From contig NZ_FUYX01000002.1 of assembly GCF_900168195.1 (NCBI RefSeq), positions 549,202 through 613,201 on the forward strand: DNA of 64,000 bases. Reading direction: 5' to 3'. The notes under the pieces are model-generated. The model was not told where the DNA came from, did not search any database, and was given only the letters and a program-made list of their open reading frames with translations. The position numbers and the translations under genes were made by a program. Source of the DNA: Allobosea thiooxidans. Lineage in GTDB: Bacteria > Pseudomonadota > Alphaproteobacteria > Rhizobiales > Beijerinckiaceae. Below, piece after piece: positions 51,577 to 61,253 of the stretch (position 1 is its first letter; each line of letters begins with the position of its first letter).

Positions 51577-53937
51577 CTACTGCAGCCTGACCGAGACGCT
51601 TTCGCTGGCCCCGGTGGCGTCGATCACCGAAATCCGCATGAAGCCCTTCCCGGGCGGCAGCCATTGCGTCTCGCGCCGGCGCTGTGGCTCGGTGACCGGC
51701 GCGCCGTCGACCAGCCAGGTATAGGGCGGAGAGCCGCCGGCGGCCTTGAGGTTGAGCTGGCCCCTGCCGTCGAGGGCGGCGGCGGAGAGGTCGATGCGGG
51801 CGCCATCGGGCGGGAAGGCGAGCTTGAGCGCCGGCGTCGTCATCGCCATCACGGTTTTCGGTACGTCCTGCCTGAGGTGCCGGAGCGGCGGCGGCAGATG
51901 GCCGGTGCTGGCGACGATCGCATCCGCCGGCTGCGGGAAGGGGCGCGGATCGATGCCGAGCCGGGCGAAGGCGTCGAACAGGATCGGCGCCGCCACGGCA
52001 CGCCCGACGAGGCCGGGGACCGCACCGTTATCGGCCCGGCCGACCCAGACGCCGACCGTGTGCCTGCGATCGAAGCCGACGGCCCAAGCGTCGCGATAGC
52101 CATAGGAGGTGCCGGTCTTGTAGGCGATGCGCCCGGGCACGGCATTGAGCGGCGGCGGTGCGCCCAGCAGGGTGTCGGCGACATACCAGGCTGCCACGGG
52201 GTCGACGAGCCGGGGATATCCATGCGAGCCCTCATCCTGAGGAGCGCTCGCAGAGCGCGTCTCGAAGGATGCTTGAGGGCGCTCTGGAGCATCCTTCGAG
52301 ACGCCGCTTCGCGGCTTCTCGGGATGAGGGCTGAGGACAGGGACGGGGGTTGGCCGGAAGCGCAGCGGCAGCATCTCGCCGCCGCGTGCCAGCCCGACAT
52401 AGGCGCGCGTCAGGTCCTGGAGGGTGATGCCGAGCCCGCCCAGGCCGACGGCGAGGCCGGGCGCGCCGCCTTCCTTCGGCAGGGCGATGGCGACGCCGGC
52501 ATCGCGCAGCCGCGAGACGAAGCGCTGGGGTCCGAGCGCCGAGAGCAACTCCACCGCCGGCACGTTGAGCGAGAGCTGGAGCGCTTTTCGCGCGCTGACC
52601 ATACCCTGGAAGGTCATGTCGAAGTTTTCGGGAATGTAGATGCCGTAGCGGGCAGGCCGGTCCTCCAGCATCGTCTCGGGATGGGCGATGCCGTTGTCGA
52701 AGGCGAGGGCATAGATGAACGGTTTCAGCGCCGAGCCCGGCGAGCGCAGCGCCCGCGTCAGATCGAGCGAGCCCGCCCGCTCGGCCGCGAAATAATCGAC
52801 GCCGCCGACCGAGGCGCGGACCTCGCCGGTCTCGTTGTCGACGGCGAGGATCGCGATCGAGACTTGGGGTGCGAGGCCGAGGCTGCGTTCGCGCGCGAGG
52901 CTTTCGAGTGCGGCCTGCAGGCGCGCATCGAGCGCGAGCTTCTGCACGCGCTCGGCCGGTGCCTCCGCCACCGCCTGCTCGGCGACATGGGGGCTGAGAC
53001 TCGGGAAGGGGCGCCGCGTGGTCGGGATCGGTTCGTTGCGGGCGGCGGCGACTTCGTCTGATGTGGCCAAGCCCGCCTGCTCGACCCGCGCCAGCACGCG
53101 CTCGCGCGCCTTGCGGGCGGCTTCGGCGAAGCGGTCCGGCCGGCGCGTCTCCGGCGATTGCGGGAGGGCAACGAGGAGCGCGGCCTCGGCGGTCGAGAGG
53201 CGCTTCGGTTCCTTGCCGAAATAGGCGAAGCTCGCGGCGCGGACACCTTCGAGATTGCCGCCGAACGGGGCGAGCGTGAGATAGAGGTCGAGAAGGCGGG
53301 CCTTGTCGAAGCGTCGTTCCAGCTCGACTGCGCGCACCGCCTGCCTGAGTTTGGCGGCAAGCGTGCGCTCCTCGCGCGGCTCCAGCAGGCGGGCGACCTG
53401 CATGGTCAGCGTCGAGCCGCCGGAGACGATGCGGCCATTGATGAGCATCTGGCCGGCGGCGCGCAGCATGCCGAGCGGGTCGATGCCGGGGTGGTCGTCG
53501 AAGCGCTTGTCCTCGAAGGCCTTGAGCATCGCGAGGTAGCGCGGATCGACATCGTCATGCGTGACCGGCAGCTTCCAGCGCCCATCGGCGGTGAGGAAGG
53601 GGCGCAGCAACTTGCCCTCGCGGTCGAGCACCACGGTCGAGCGGTCGGCCGCGGCGGAGAGGTCGAGCGGGGGGAGGGAGCGGACGTAGAGGGCGAGGGC
53701 GGTGGTTGCCGCAATTGCCGAGACTGCCAGAACGCTGGCCGCCGTCTTCAGCTTGCGGAAGCGTCGGGGCGTCTTCCCTTCTCCCCTCGGGGGAGAAGGT
53801 GGCAGCGCGAAGCGCTGACGGATGAGGGAATGCAGGCGGGCGGGCAAACGACCAGGTGTCGCGCCGGCCCTCACCCCATCCCTCTCCCCCGAGGGGAGAG
53901 GGGGCTCGGCGGCGCTCGATCTTCCATCCTGTGTCAT
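51577..53937 (-). CDS. pbpC: Penicillin-binding protein 1C with two repeat-derived segments
   Basis: 786-residue peptidoglycan glycosyltransferase/transpeptidase. Membrane anchor at about 64-84, GT51 domain with FEDKRFDDHPGIDPLG, transpeptidase SxxK in SPGSALKPF and KTG in KTGTSYGYRDAW, and a C-terminal BiPBP_C domain. Residues about 12-55 and about 536-570 are encoded by palindromic repeats of families E and C. The second lies inside the transpeptidase region between PLRFRPTPVPVLSP and GYPRLVDP and lengthens a loop. ATG 53937 is 12 bases after the alpha-2-macroglobulin stop, the known yfhM-pbpC pairing. Confidence 0.92.
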   Translation of the reverse strand: MTQDGRSSAAEPPLPSGERDGVRAGATPGRLPARLHSLIRQRFALPPSPPRGEGKTPRRFRKLKTAASVLAVSAIAATTALALYVRSLPPLDLSAAADRSTVVLDREGKLLRPFLTADGRWKLPVTHDDVDPRYLAMLKAFEDKRFDDHPGIDPLGMLRAAGQMLINGRIVSGGSTLTMQVARLLEPREERTLAAKLRQAVRAVELERRFDKARLLDLYLTLAPFGGNLEGVRAASFAYFGKEPKRLSTAEAALLVALPQSPETRRPDRFAEAARKARERVLARVEQAGLATSDEVAAARNEPIPTTRRPFPSLSPHVAEQAVAEAPAERVQKLALDARLQAALESLARERSLGLAPQVSIAILAVDNETGEVRASVGGVDYFAAERAGSLDLTRALRSPGSALKPFIYALAFDNGIAHPETMLEDRPARYGIYIPENFDMTFQGMVSARKALQLSLNVPAVELLSALGPQRFVSRLRDAGVAIALPKEGGAPGLAVGLGGLGITLQDLTRAYVGLARGGEMLPLRFRPTPVPVLSPHPEKPRSGVSKDAPERPQASFETRSASAPQDEGSHGYPRLVDPVAAWYVADTLLGAPPPLNAVPGRIAYKTGTSYGYRDAWAVGFDRRHTVGVWVGRADNGAVPGLVGRAVAAPILFDAFARLGIDPRPFPQPADAIVASTGHLPPPLRHLRQDVPKTVMAMTTPALKLAFPPDGARIDLSAAALDGRGQLNLKAAGGSPPYTWLVDGAPVTEPQRRRETQWLPPGKGFMRISVIDATGASESVSVRLQ
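52228..52331. repeat. Palindromic repeat, family C copy 2, inside pbpC
   Basis: GCCCTCATCCTGAGGAGCGC and TCGGGATGAGGGC form the ends; GCGTCTCGAAGGATGC and GCATCCTTCGAGACGC are the perfectly inverted inner arms. Translated on the minus strand as part of the transpeptidase. Confidence 0.88.
53772..53904. repeat. Palindromic repeat, family E copy 2, inside the 5' end of pbpC
   Basis: CTTCTCCCCTCGGGGGAGAAGG on the left and CTCTCCCCCGAGGGGAGAGGGGG on the right, with GGCAGCGCGAAGCGCTG in the left core. Encodes most of the cytoplasmic N-terminus of PBP1C before the membrane anchor. Confidence 0.87.
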
Positions 53938-53948
53938 GGCGTCACTGC

Positions 53949-56900
53949 CTACCGCGCCGACGTAATCTCCACCGCGCCGAAGCCGGTCCGGCCGAAACGA
54001 TCCGGCCGGTACATATCCTCGATCACGGCGGCAGGGGAGACGTAGCGGCCGGGCGAGACGGCGCGCGCGATATAGGCGACCGTGTAGGAGAGCTTGTCGT
54101 TCTTCGAACCCGAGCGCTCGAAGGCGGCGACGAAGCGGTCGTCGCGCGACTCGGTATGGACCGGGAAGACCTCCTGTTTCAGCCAGTCGAGGCCGGCGAC
54201 CGAGGCGCCCTCGGTCAGCTTGGCGTTCTCGATCTCGAGCCCTGCGGGAACCGGATCGACCAGCAGCAGCCGGCCATAGCGCGGCGCGCCTTCCGTCACC
54301 GTCAGCGCCACGACATAGCGCTCGTTCTGGCGCAGGCGCGCGGGATCGGCGCGCTCGCCCTTCATCGTGTAGATGACGCGCTCCAGTCCGAAGCCCTGAT
54401 TGAGCGCCGGCTCGGGCGTGGTCGGAATGCCGGCGACGGTGATCACCGCCTGCGCGTTGCCCGCGCCGGGGTTGGCGATGGTCAGCGGCTTGCCTTCCAG
54501 CGCCTCGGCCGAGAGCGTGCGGTAGAAGGCGCCCTTGCGCGCGGCGCCGTCGACCGTCAGCGTCATGCCTTCGGCTTCCTTCGACATGGCCTGCGCCGCC
54601 AACACCATCCACATCTGTTCCTGCGTCGAGGTGTAGCTGTAGCGGGCGCTGTTGCGGGTGGCGTCGACGATCGAGACGGCGCGGCTGATATCGGCGCGCT
54701 CGCCGTTGGACTCGGCGATCAGGGCGAGCACGCCGGCACCGTCGCGCAGGCGCGAGCCGTAGTCCGGCCGCGAGAACCCGTCGTCGCTCGCCTGCTGCAG
54801 CAGCCCGAGCGCACTCGTGAAGGCGGCGCGGCCGCGGCCGCGGTCGCCCAGCGCCGAGAGCGCGGCGCCGATCTGGGCGCGGGCCAGCGCCGTGCCGAAA
54901 TCGCCGAGCTTGTTGTCGGCGAGATAGCGCAGATCGCCCATCACAGGACGGCCGTTGCGGGCCAGCACATAAAGCGCATAGGCGATGCCGGCGGCCTCCT
55001 CCTTGTTGATCTCGCTGGTGTTGACGACCTGGTTGCGCAGGCGGTCGAGCGCGAGGTTGAAGGCGACCTGCGGCACTGCGAACTGCTTCTCGCGGGCCCG
55101 TGTCAGGAAGTCGGCGACGAAGGCGTCGAGCCAGAGATCCTCACCGCCGACGCTCCACAGGCCGAAGGAGCCGTTGCCGCCCTGGCGGGCGAGCACGCGC
55201 TCGATCGCATTGGCGATGCGCTCGTCGGCCTTGTCGTCGAGTGCGAGCTGTTCCAGCGAGGCGAGCTGGTTGACCGCGAGCAGCGGCAGGGCGCGCGAGA
55301 CGGTCTGCTCGGTGCAGCCATAGGGGTAGCGGTCGAGCGCCTTGAGCAGGGCGGGCACGTCGAGCGAGCCGAAGGGCGAGACCGTCACCGAGACCTGGCC
55401 GGAGTTCGGCACGAGATCGGCCAGCAGGTCGGAGGAGACGGTGATCGCCCCGCCATTGCCGGGGATGGCGCGGACGATGCGGCGCGCGATCGTCGAAGCC
55501 GAGGGCTGCACCCGCACGGCGAGGTTCTGCACCGTACTGAGCCCGTTCGGACCGGAGACGCGCACGTCGAATTCGGCGCGGCCGAGGCCTGCGGCGGTGA
55601 CGGGGATCGTCATCTGCGTCTTGGCGCCGGCGCCGAGCTGCATGGTGCGGCGGGTGGCGTCGGCCGCGACCAGCACCGGGCCCTTCACGTCGAGATCGAC
55701 GGTATAGGCGCCAGCCGGTCCCTCGACGTTGTCGACCTGGAGATGGAAGCGGGACTGGTCGCCGATAGCGAGGAAGCGCGGCAGCGTCGCCTGGGCGACG
55801 ATCTGGTCGCGCACGATCACGTCGGCGCTGGCCTGGCCGGTGCGGCCGGCCGACCAGGCGACGCCCATGACGCGCACCGAGCCGTTGAAGGCCGGCAGGT
55901 CGAAATCGACCTTGGCGGTGCCGTCCGGCCCGACCTTGATCACGCCGGAATAGCGGGCGAGCGGCTCCTGCGTCGGCTTCTCGCCGTCCATCTGGGGGGC
56001 GGCGTCGCCACCGGTGCGGATCGCGCCGCGCGTGCCCTGCATGCCGTCGATCAGATAACCGTAGAGGTCGCGCAGTTCATGGCCGAGCTGGCGCTGGCCG
56101 AAGAAGAACCTGCTGGGATCCGGGCTCTCATAGCGGGTGAGGTTGAGGATGCCGATATCGACGGCGGCGAGCGTGACATAGGCGTCCTCGCCCGGCTTCA
56201 TGCCGGTGACCTTGACCGGCAGAGACAGCGTCGAGAGCGGGCGCACCAGCTGCGGGGCGCCGAGATCGAGCGCGAGCGTGCGCTGTTCCTTGCCGATCTG
56301 GAACCAGGAGAGGCCGATGGCGCGGCCGGGCAGGCGCTTGGCGGCGGCGTCCATGGGCCTGTGCGCGAGCACGACGAGATAGGCGCTGGCACCCCATTCG
56401 GCCTTCACCGGGATCGTGGCGGTCGTGCCGCCTTCGGCGATGTCGATGGTGCGCAGATCGGCGACCTTGTCGGTGACGACGGCCAGCGTCGCCTTGCCGG
56501 CGAAGCGCGGCGAGAGGCGCAGTTGCAGGCTCTCGCCATCGGCGTAGGCAGCCTTGTCGAGTGCGACATCGAGCACATCCGGGGTATCGGCCGTCTTGTC
56601 GCTCTCGTAGCCGACGCTGAACGAGACCGAGGTCTCGGCCGCCTCGTTGCCGTCCGAGGTGACGTCGAGGCGGTAATTGCCCCATTCGACCGGCGCGGCG
56701 ATCTTCGCGCCGGCGGCTTCCGCCACGGCGATCTCGCCATCGGCGACGCGGCGGGTGGTCTTCACGCCCTCATAGTTCCAGCGGCCGTCCTGGAAGAACC
56801 ACTGATAGTTGCGGCGCACCTTCGACAGCACCCATTTCACGCCGGGCCGTGAGAGGCGCCTGCCGTCGCCGGTCGCCATGATGACCTCGAAAGTCGCGGT

Positions 56901-59207
56901 CTGGCCATTGCCAAGATCGCCGTCCCTGAACAGCTTCCTGACGCCGATGGCGGCGCCCTTGGGCACGATCGGCAGGGTGACGGAGCGGGCGATGGCGCGC
57001 CCGCCGGGCTCGCCGACGCGCACGGTCACCTCGACCTCGAGCGGGCGGTTGGTGTCGGGCTGCTGCACCGGGTTGGAGATCGTCGCCTTGCCGGCGGCGT
57101 CGGTCGTGGTGCTCTCCTCGAACTCGTTCTGGACCGCTTCGAATTCCTCGTCGGTGAGACCGACCTGGTAGTCCTTGAAGCCGGGGATGGCGCTTGCCGC
57201 CGCGGCGCGGATCGTCATCGAGCCGGTGACGTCGAGCTCGGAGCCCGGCGCGCCGTAGAGATAGCGGGCATTCACGTCGAGCTCGGCCGGCTCGCCGGCC
57301 TGCAGCACGGGCGCCTTGGGCGAGAGCGTCAGCTCCAACCGCTCGGGCACGTAGTCCTCGACGAGGAAGGAGGTCTCGCCGATCGCCTGGCCCTTCGGGT
57401 CGGAATAGGCGAGGACGCGCCAGGTGCCGGTGACTGCGCCCGAGACGAGCGGGATCGAATGGGCGCGCCCGCCCGCACCCTGATCCTCGACCTGGCGGCG
57501 GCGATACTCGACGCCATCCGGGCGCTTGACGACGATGGTGAGCGGCAGGCCCGTGACGGCCGCGCCCTTGGCGTCGCGCAGCAACGAGGTGAGGTAGACC
57601 GTTTCGCCTGAGCGATAGACGCCGCGCTCGGTATAGAGATAGGCGTCGAGTCCGCTGGGGGCGACGCGACCCTTCACGCCGCGGTCGGAGAGATCGAAGG
57701 CGGTCGGCTTCAGGTCGAGGAAGCCGTAATCCTCGGCGAGCGCGGCGGTGACGAGGCCAGGCGCATTGCCGCCCTGGCCACGGCTGAGGCCGGCATCGAA
57801 GCGAGCGTAGCCGTTGGTGTCGGTCTTCGCCGTGCCGAGCACCTCGTTGTTGCGGGCGATCAGCCTGAGCTCGGCATTTGCGACGGGCCTGGCATCGGCG
57901 AGGGAACGGGCGAGCACATGCACGCCGTCGGGCCCGGTGAAGGAGGTCAGCCCGAGATCGGAGACGACGAACCACTGCGTCGCCCGCGTCGAGCCGTCAT
58001 CATAGGAATCGCCGTCGTCGCTGGGCTGCGCGGCGGCGGGCCCGCCAGAGGGCTTGGCGAACATCACATAGACGCCGGGCTTGAGAATGCCGACCGCCTC
58101 CGTCACCGGGAAGGCGGTGATCACGTCCTGGTTGAGCTCGGACTTCACGTCCATCGTGCCGGTCCAGACGCTCTGGCCCTTGTCGCTGGAAATCTGCCGG
58201 GCGGACCAGGAGCCGAGCTGGCCGAGGAAGTCCTCGGAATGGACGGAGTTGATCAGGTTGCGGTCGCCGATCCGCATGACCTCGAGGTCGAGCTTGCCCG
58301 AATTGACCGAGACGACTGGAATGCCCTGCTGGCCGGTGCGCGGCAGCACGTAGTTCTTGCCGGTGAAGCGCACGGAAGGGGTGCGGTCGCGGACATAGAT
58401 CTCGTAATCGGCCGATTTCAGCAGCGTCTCGTCGGGGATGGCGGAGGGCACGCCCTGTCGGATCACGATGGCATAGCGTTCGCCATGCTTGAGTCCGTCG
58501 ACGCAGATCTGGCGGTCCTCGGCGCTGACGGCGAAATCGCCCTTGCCGCCTGAGATCGCCACGTAAGGCGCGAAATCGACGCGGCCGCGTGCCAGCGCTT
58601 CCGAGAATTCGAAGCAGGCGCGGGGCGATGCGGCGTCGGAATCGGTCTTGTTGGAGACTAGGCGGAAGCCGCGCTTTTCGCGCAGGCTCTCATAGGAACT
58701 CTGCAAGGCGGAATTGGCGGCGAGGTCGAGGCTGAGCCGATAGGTGGTCAGCGCCGGGCGCCACAATTCGTTCTTCTCGAAGGTGCGGGCAAGCACGCCG
58801 AGGGACGCCGCCTCGTCATTGGGATTGGTCGAGCGCTGATAGGCGAGATAGGCGGCGGCGACGGCGCGCTCGCGCAATTCCCAGCGCTCGCGATAGTCGC
58901 GCGGCTCGATCGCGTTGGCGGCGCGCGCCATCAGGCGCCAGCCGGCGGCGTTGGACGAATCGGCGACGATTGCGGCGTTGGCCTGGGGCAGGGCGGAGCG
59001 AGCATCGCCACGGCCGAGCGCGATCTCGCCGGCGCGGATGGCATCGGCCGCGGAGCGGTTACCGGCCGCGACCTCGCGCTTCAGCCGCTCTTCCAGCCGC
59101 TGCCCGTCGGCGAGCAGGTCGTTACGAACATAGGCCTTCTGGGCGAAGGCGGGCGCGGCGGTCAGGGCGAGGCAGAGGGTGAGCGCGAGACGGGAAAGCA
59201 GGGTCAT
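53949..59207 (-). CDS. Bacterial alpha-2-macroglobulin (YfhM-like)
   Basis: 1752-residue periplasmic protease-trapping protein thought to guard the cell wall repaired by PBP1C. Signal peptide of about 21 residues ending APAFA, with no lipobox, unlike the E. coli lipoprotein. MG domains and a bait region fill the middle; the thioester motif C-T-E-Q occurs in YPYGCTEQTVSRALP (codons near 55300-55330), followed by the alpha-alpha thioester domain and a C-terminal receptor-like domain. ATG 59207 follows GAGGA; a longer open frame upstream has no signal-peptide logic. Directly upstream of pbpC. Confidence 0.93.
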   Translation of the reverse strand: MTLLSRLALTLCLALTAAPAFAQKAYVRNDLLADGQRLEERLKREVAAGNRSAADAIRAGEIALGRGDARSALPQANAAIVADSSNAAGWRLMARAANAIEPRDYRERWELRERAVAAAYLAYQRSTNPNDEAASLGVLARTFEKNELWRPALTTYRLSLDLAANSALQSSYESLREKRGFRLVSNKTDSDAASPRACFEFSEALARGRVDFAPYVAISGGKGDFAVSAEDRQICVDGLKHGERYAIVIRQGVPSAIPDETLLKSADYEIYVRDRTPSVRFTGKNYVLPRTGQQGIPVVSVNSGKLDLEVMRIGDRNLINSVHSEDFLGQLGSWSARQISSDKGQSVWTGTMDVKSELNQDVITAFPVTEAVGILKPGVYVMFAKPSGGPAAAQPSDDGDSYDDGSTRATQWFVVSDLGLTSFTGPDGVHVLARSLADARPVANAELRLIARNNEVLGTAKTDTNGYARFDAGLSRGQGGNAPGLVTAALAEDYGFLDLKPTAFDLSDRGVKGRVAPSGLDAYLYTERGVYRSGETVYLTSLLRDAKGAAVTGLPLTIVVKRPDGVEYRRRQVEDQGAGGRAHSIPLVSGAVTGTWRVLAYSDPKGQAIGETSFLVEDYVPERLELTLSPKAPVLQAGEPAELDVNARYLYGAPGSELDVTGSMTIRAAAASAIPGFKDYQVGLTDEEFEAVQNEFEESTTTDAAGKATISNPVQQPDTNRPLEVEVTVRVGEPGGRAIARSVTLPIVPKGAAIGVRKLFRDGDLGNGQTATFEVIMATGDGRRLSRPGVKWVLSKVRRNYQWFFQDGRWNYEGVKTTRRVADGEIAVAEAAGAKIAAPVEWGNYRLDVTSDGNEAAETSVSFSVGYESDKTADTPDVLDVALDKAAYADGESLQLRLSPRFAGKATLAVVTDKVADLRTIDIAEGGTTATIPVKAEWGASAYLVVLAHRPMDAAAKRLPGRAIGLSWFQIGKEQRTLALDLGAPQLVRPLSTLSLPVKVTGMKPGEDAYVTLAAVDIGILNLTRYESPDPSRFFFGQRQLGHELRDLYGYLIDGMQGTRGAIRTGGDAAPQMDGEKPTQEPLARYSGVIKVGPDGTAKVDFDLPAFNGSVRVMGVAWSAGRTGQASADVIVRDQIVAQATLPRFLAIGDQSRFHLQVDNVEGPAGAYTVDLDVKGPVLVAADATRRTMQLGAGAKTQMTIPVTAAGLGRAEFDVRVSGPNGLSTVQNLAVRVQPSASTIARRIVRAIPGNGGAITVSSDLLADLVPNSGQVSVTVSPFGSLDVPALLKALDRYPYGCTEQTVSRALPLLAVNQLASLEQLALDDKADERIANAIERVLARQGGNGSFGLWSVGGEDLWLDAFVADFLTRAREKQFAVPQVAFNLALDRLRNQVVNTSEINKEEAAGIAYALYVLARNGRPVMGDLRYLADNKLGDFGTALARAQIGAALSALGDRGRGRAAFTSALGLLQQASDDGFSRPDYGSRLRDGAGVLALIAESNGERADISRAVSIVDATRNSARYSYTSTQEQMWMVLAAQAMSKEAEGMTLTVDGAARKGAFYRTLSAEALEGKPLTIANPGAGNAQAVITVAGIPTTPEPALNQGFGLERVIYTMKGERADPARLRQNERYVVALTVTEGAPRYGRLLLVDPVPAGLEIENAKLTEGASVAGLDWLKQEVFPVHTESRDDRFVAAFERSGSKNDKLSYTVAYIARAVSPGRYVSPAAVIEDMYRPDRFGRTGFGAVEITSAR

Positions 59208-59573
59208 CGTCGATCCTCTTGGGCAGGCAGCCGGTCCCGTCCCTCTAGCGCGGCGAAGGCCACGCGCCGATGACGGCGCGAGACGGGGCCGGCAGGCTAT
59301 CACCGCGCCAACGACGTTCAAGTCATGCGCATGCAGGATGCGCCGATCGGGCAATCGGGTTCGAATCGACCCGCGTGTCATCCCGGTGGGAATGATGCTG
59401 AGATCCGAGACGGTGTCGGAGCCTCGTCCGGAGGCGCTTCGGCAACGATCCCGGGCGGGTCAGGGGGCCTGTCCGGGGTGGCACGCACCTCCTTGCTCGT
59501 CACCCCATGGTTGCGGCGCGGCGCGTTCTGACGCTCAATGCAGCCGCTTCGGCTGCCTTCTAGGACGAGACCC
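59208..59573. other. Divergent intergenic region
   Basis: 366 bases between the alpha-2-macroglobulin start and the degenerate protease start. The segment 59375-59458 looks like an eroded family A repeat (GTGTCATCCCGG, GTCGGAGCCTCGTCCGGAGGCGC, CGATCCCGGGCGGG). No small gene or clear promoter was recognised. Confidence 0.45.
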
Positions 59574-61001
59574 ATGCTGCGCGCCCGTTTCCATCGACCG
59601 CGAATGAAGCAGGCCCGCGCCGCCATGCTGCTGCTGGCGCTGCTGTCGCCGCTGGCGGGTGCGCAGGCCCAGGCCCCCAATCCGCAGATGGCCGCGGCGC
59701 AGGCGCGTTTCGAGGAGCTGCCCGAGGCCGAGCGCAAGGCGATCCAGAACGACCTGATCTGGGCCGGCCAATTCAACGGTGCGGTCTCGGGCTCCTATGG
59801 CCCGCTGACCTTCCGCGCCATCAACGCCTTCAAGGGCGGGCGCGGGCCGGCGGACGGCGTGCTCGTGCCCGCCGAGCGGGCTGCCCTCGCCAAGGCCGCG
59901 CAGGGCGCCCGCGACGCCGCCGGCTTCCGGCTGCTGGTCGACGACAAGACCGGCATACGGATCGGCATCCCGGCGAAGCTGTTGCCGAAGCGCAGCGAGA
60001 CGCCTTCGGGCGGCAGCCGCTGGCAAAGCGTCGACGACAAGGTCACCCTCGACACCTCGGCCTCGCCGCCGGGCGAGGATCTCGCCGCGCTGTTCGAGAA
60101 GGCCGTCGCCGTCAACCCGAACAGCCCGCGCAAGATCACTTACAAGCTGCTCCGGCCGGATTTCTTCGTGGTCACCGGCGAGACGCCGGGCGGGCGCTTC
60201 TATCGCCGGCTTTCGGCCGGGCCGCAGGGTCTGCGCGGATTCTCGATCGGCTACGACAAGGTGCTGGCGCCGACCGTCGACAAGCTGGTCATCGCGATCG
60301 CGGCGAGCTTCGAGCCCTTCCCGACCGGGCCGGCCCCGGCCGCGCCCTCCGCCGTCGCGGGTACGGCGAGTCCGTCATCCGGGCTGTCGTCGCTGCTACA
60401 GCCGGCGGCGCGCAGCAACGAGCGCTACGGCGTCGCGCTGGCACTCAACGAGCGAACGGCGCTGAGCACCGCCTCCGCCAGCGAGGGCTGCCGCAGCCTG
60501 CGCGTCGGCGACCGCACCGCCAGGCTGAAGCTGAAGGACGATGCGAGTGGGCTCGCGCTGCTCGACCTCGACGGCACGGGCGCCGCCAAGCCGCCGGGCC
60601 TGCGCGCCGAGGCGCCGGCGGCCGGGGAGGCGCTGGTCCTGGTCGCCTTCGGCCACGATGCCGGCAAGAGGGCGGCGGTCGCGCTGCCGGGCCAGAGCGT
60701 GTCTGCCGGCGGCAAGCCGGCGCTCAGCGCGCCGCTGCAGCCCGGCCAGGCGGGCGCGCCGGCCTTCGACCGGCAGGGGCGACTGGTCGGGATCGTGACC
60801 GAGAATCCCTCCGACAAGATCCTGATCGCCGGCGTCGCGCCGCAGCGCAGCTACGCTTTCGCGGACAGCGCCACGATCCAGGCGCTGCTGGCCAAGGCCG
60901 GCGTCTCGCTGCCCCAGCCGGCCGCGGTTTCGGAGCTCAGCACGGGCGCAGTGGTCGAGCGCGTGTCGGGCGGCATCCTGCCCGTCATCTGCGGGTTGTA
61001 G
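59574..61001 (+). CDS. Exported protein with peptidoglycan-binding-like and degenerate trypsin-like domains
   Basis: About 475 residues. Signal peptide ends AGAQAQA. Residues about 40-95 (LIWAGQFNGAVSGSYGPLTFRAINAFKG) resemble a PG_binding_1 domain. The C-terminal 170 residues have the layout of a trypsin-like protease (GAPAFDRQGRLVGIVTE matches the region after GDSGGP), but the catalytic Ser is Ala (GQAGAP) and no His box is visible, so it is a likely pseudoprotease. ATG 59574 follows AGGA; ATG 59604 and ATG 59538 are alternatives. No operon partner. Confidence 0.7.
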   Translation: MLRARFHRPRMKQARAAMLLLALLSPLAGAQAQAPNPQMAAAQARFEELPEAERKAIQNDLIWAGQFNGAVSGSYGPLTFRAINAFKGGRGPADGVLVPAERAALAKAAQGARDAAGFRLLVDDKTGIRIGIPAKLLPKRSETPSGGSRWQSVDDKVTLDTSASPPGEDLAALFEKAVAVNPNSPRKITYKLLRPDFFVVTGETPGGRFYRRLSAGPQGLRGFSIGYDKVLAPTVDKLVIAIAASFEPFPTGPAPAAPSAVAGTASPSSGLSSLLQPAARSNERYGVALALNERTALSTASASEGCRSLRVGDRTARLKLKDDASGLALLDLDGTGAAKPPGLRAEAPAAGEALVLVAFGHDAGKRAAVALPGQSVSAGGKPALSAPLQPGQAGAPAFDRQGRLVGIVTENPSDKILIAGVAPQRSYAFADSATIQALLAKAGVSLPQPAAVSELSTGAVVERVSGGILPVICGL

Positions 61002-61028
61002 CGCGTCCGATCGGTCCGCCTTTCACGC

Positions 61029-61127
61029 CGTCATTGCGAGGAGCGTGAGCTCCGAAGCAATCCGGGAGGACGGAGCGAGACGCTCAGCCCGGTCTCCCTG
61101 GATTGCTTCGCTATGCTCGCAATGACG
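61029..61127. repeat. Palindromic repeat, family D copy 2
   Basis: CGTCATTGCGAGGAGCG and CTCGCAATGACG ends, with inner arms GAAGCAATCC and GGATTGCTTC. Intergenic counterpart of the copy inside the EnvC-like gene. Confidence 0.87.
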
Positions 61128-61253
61128 AATGGGCCCCGTCGGAAGAAAGGCGCCCCCGCTGCCAAAATCAGATGTTGTCACCTGCCGCGCGATCGGCTCA
61201 GATATCCAAGTCGGATCAAGGGCGCCCCGTCAGCGACGAGGAGCGCCCATAGA

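Noticed and set aside
53938..54612. Upstream extension of the pbpC frame
   Set aside because: It overlaps the alpha-2-macroglobulin coding region and has no membrane or enzyme sequence; ATG 53937 gives a normal type II anchor.
53856..56852. 998-codon plus-strand open frame opposite the alpha-2-macroglobulin gene
   Set aside because: Composition artefact; the minus strand carries the thioester motif, signal peptide and full domain order.
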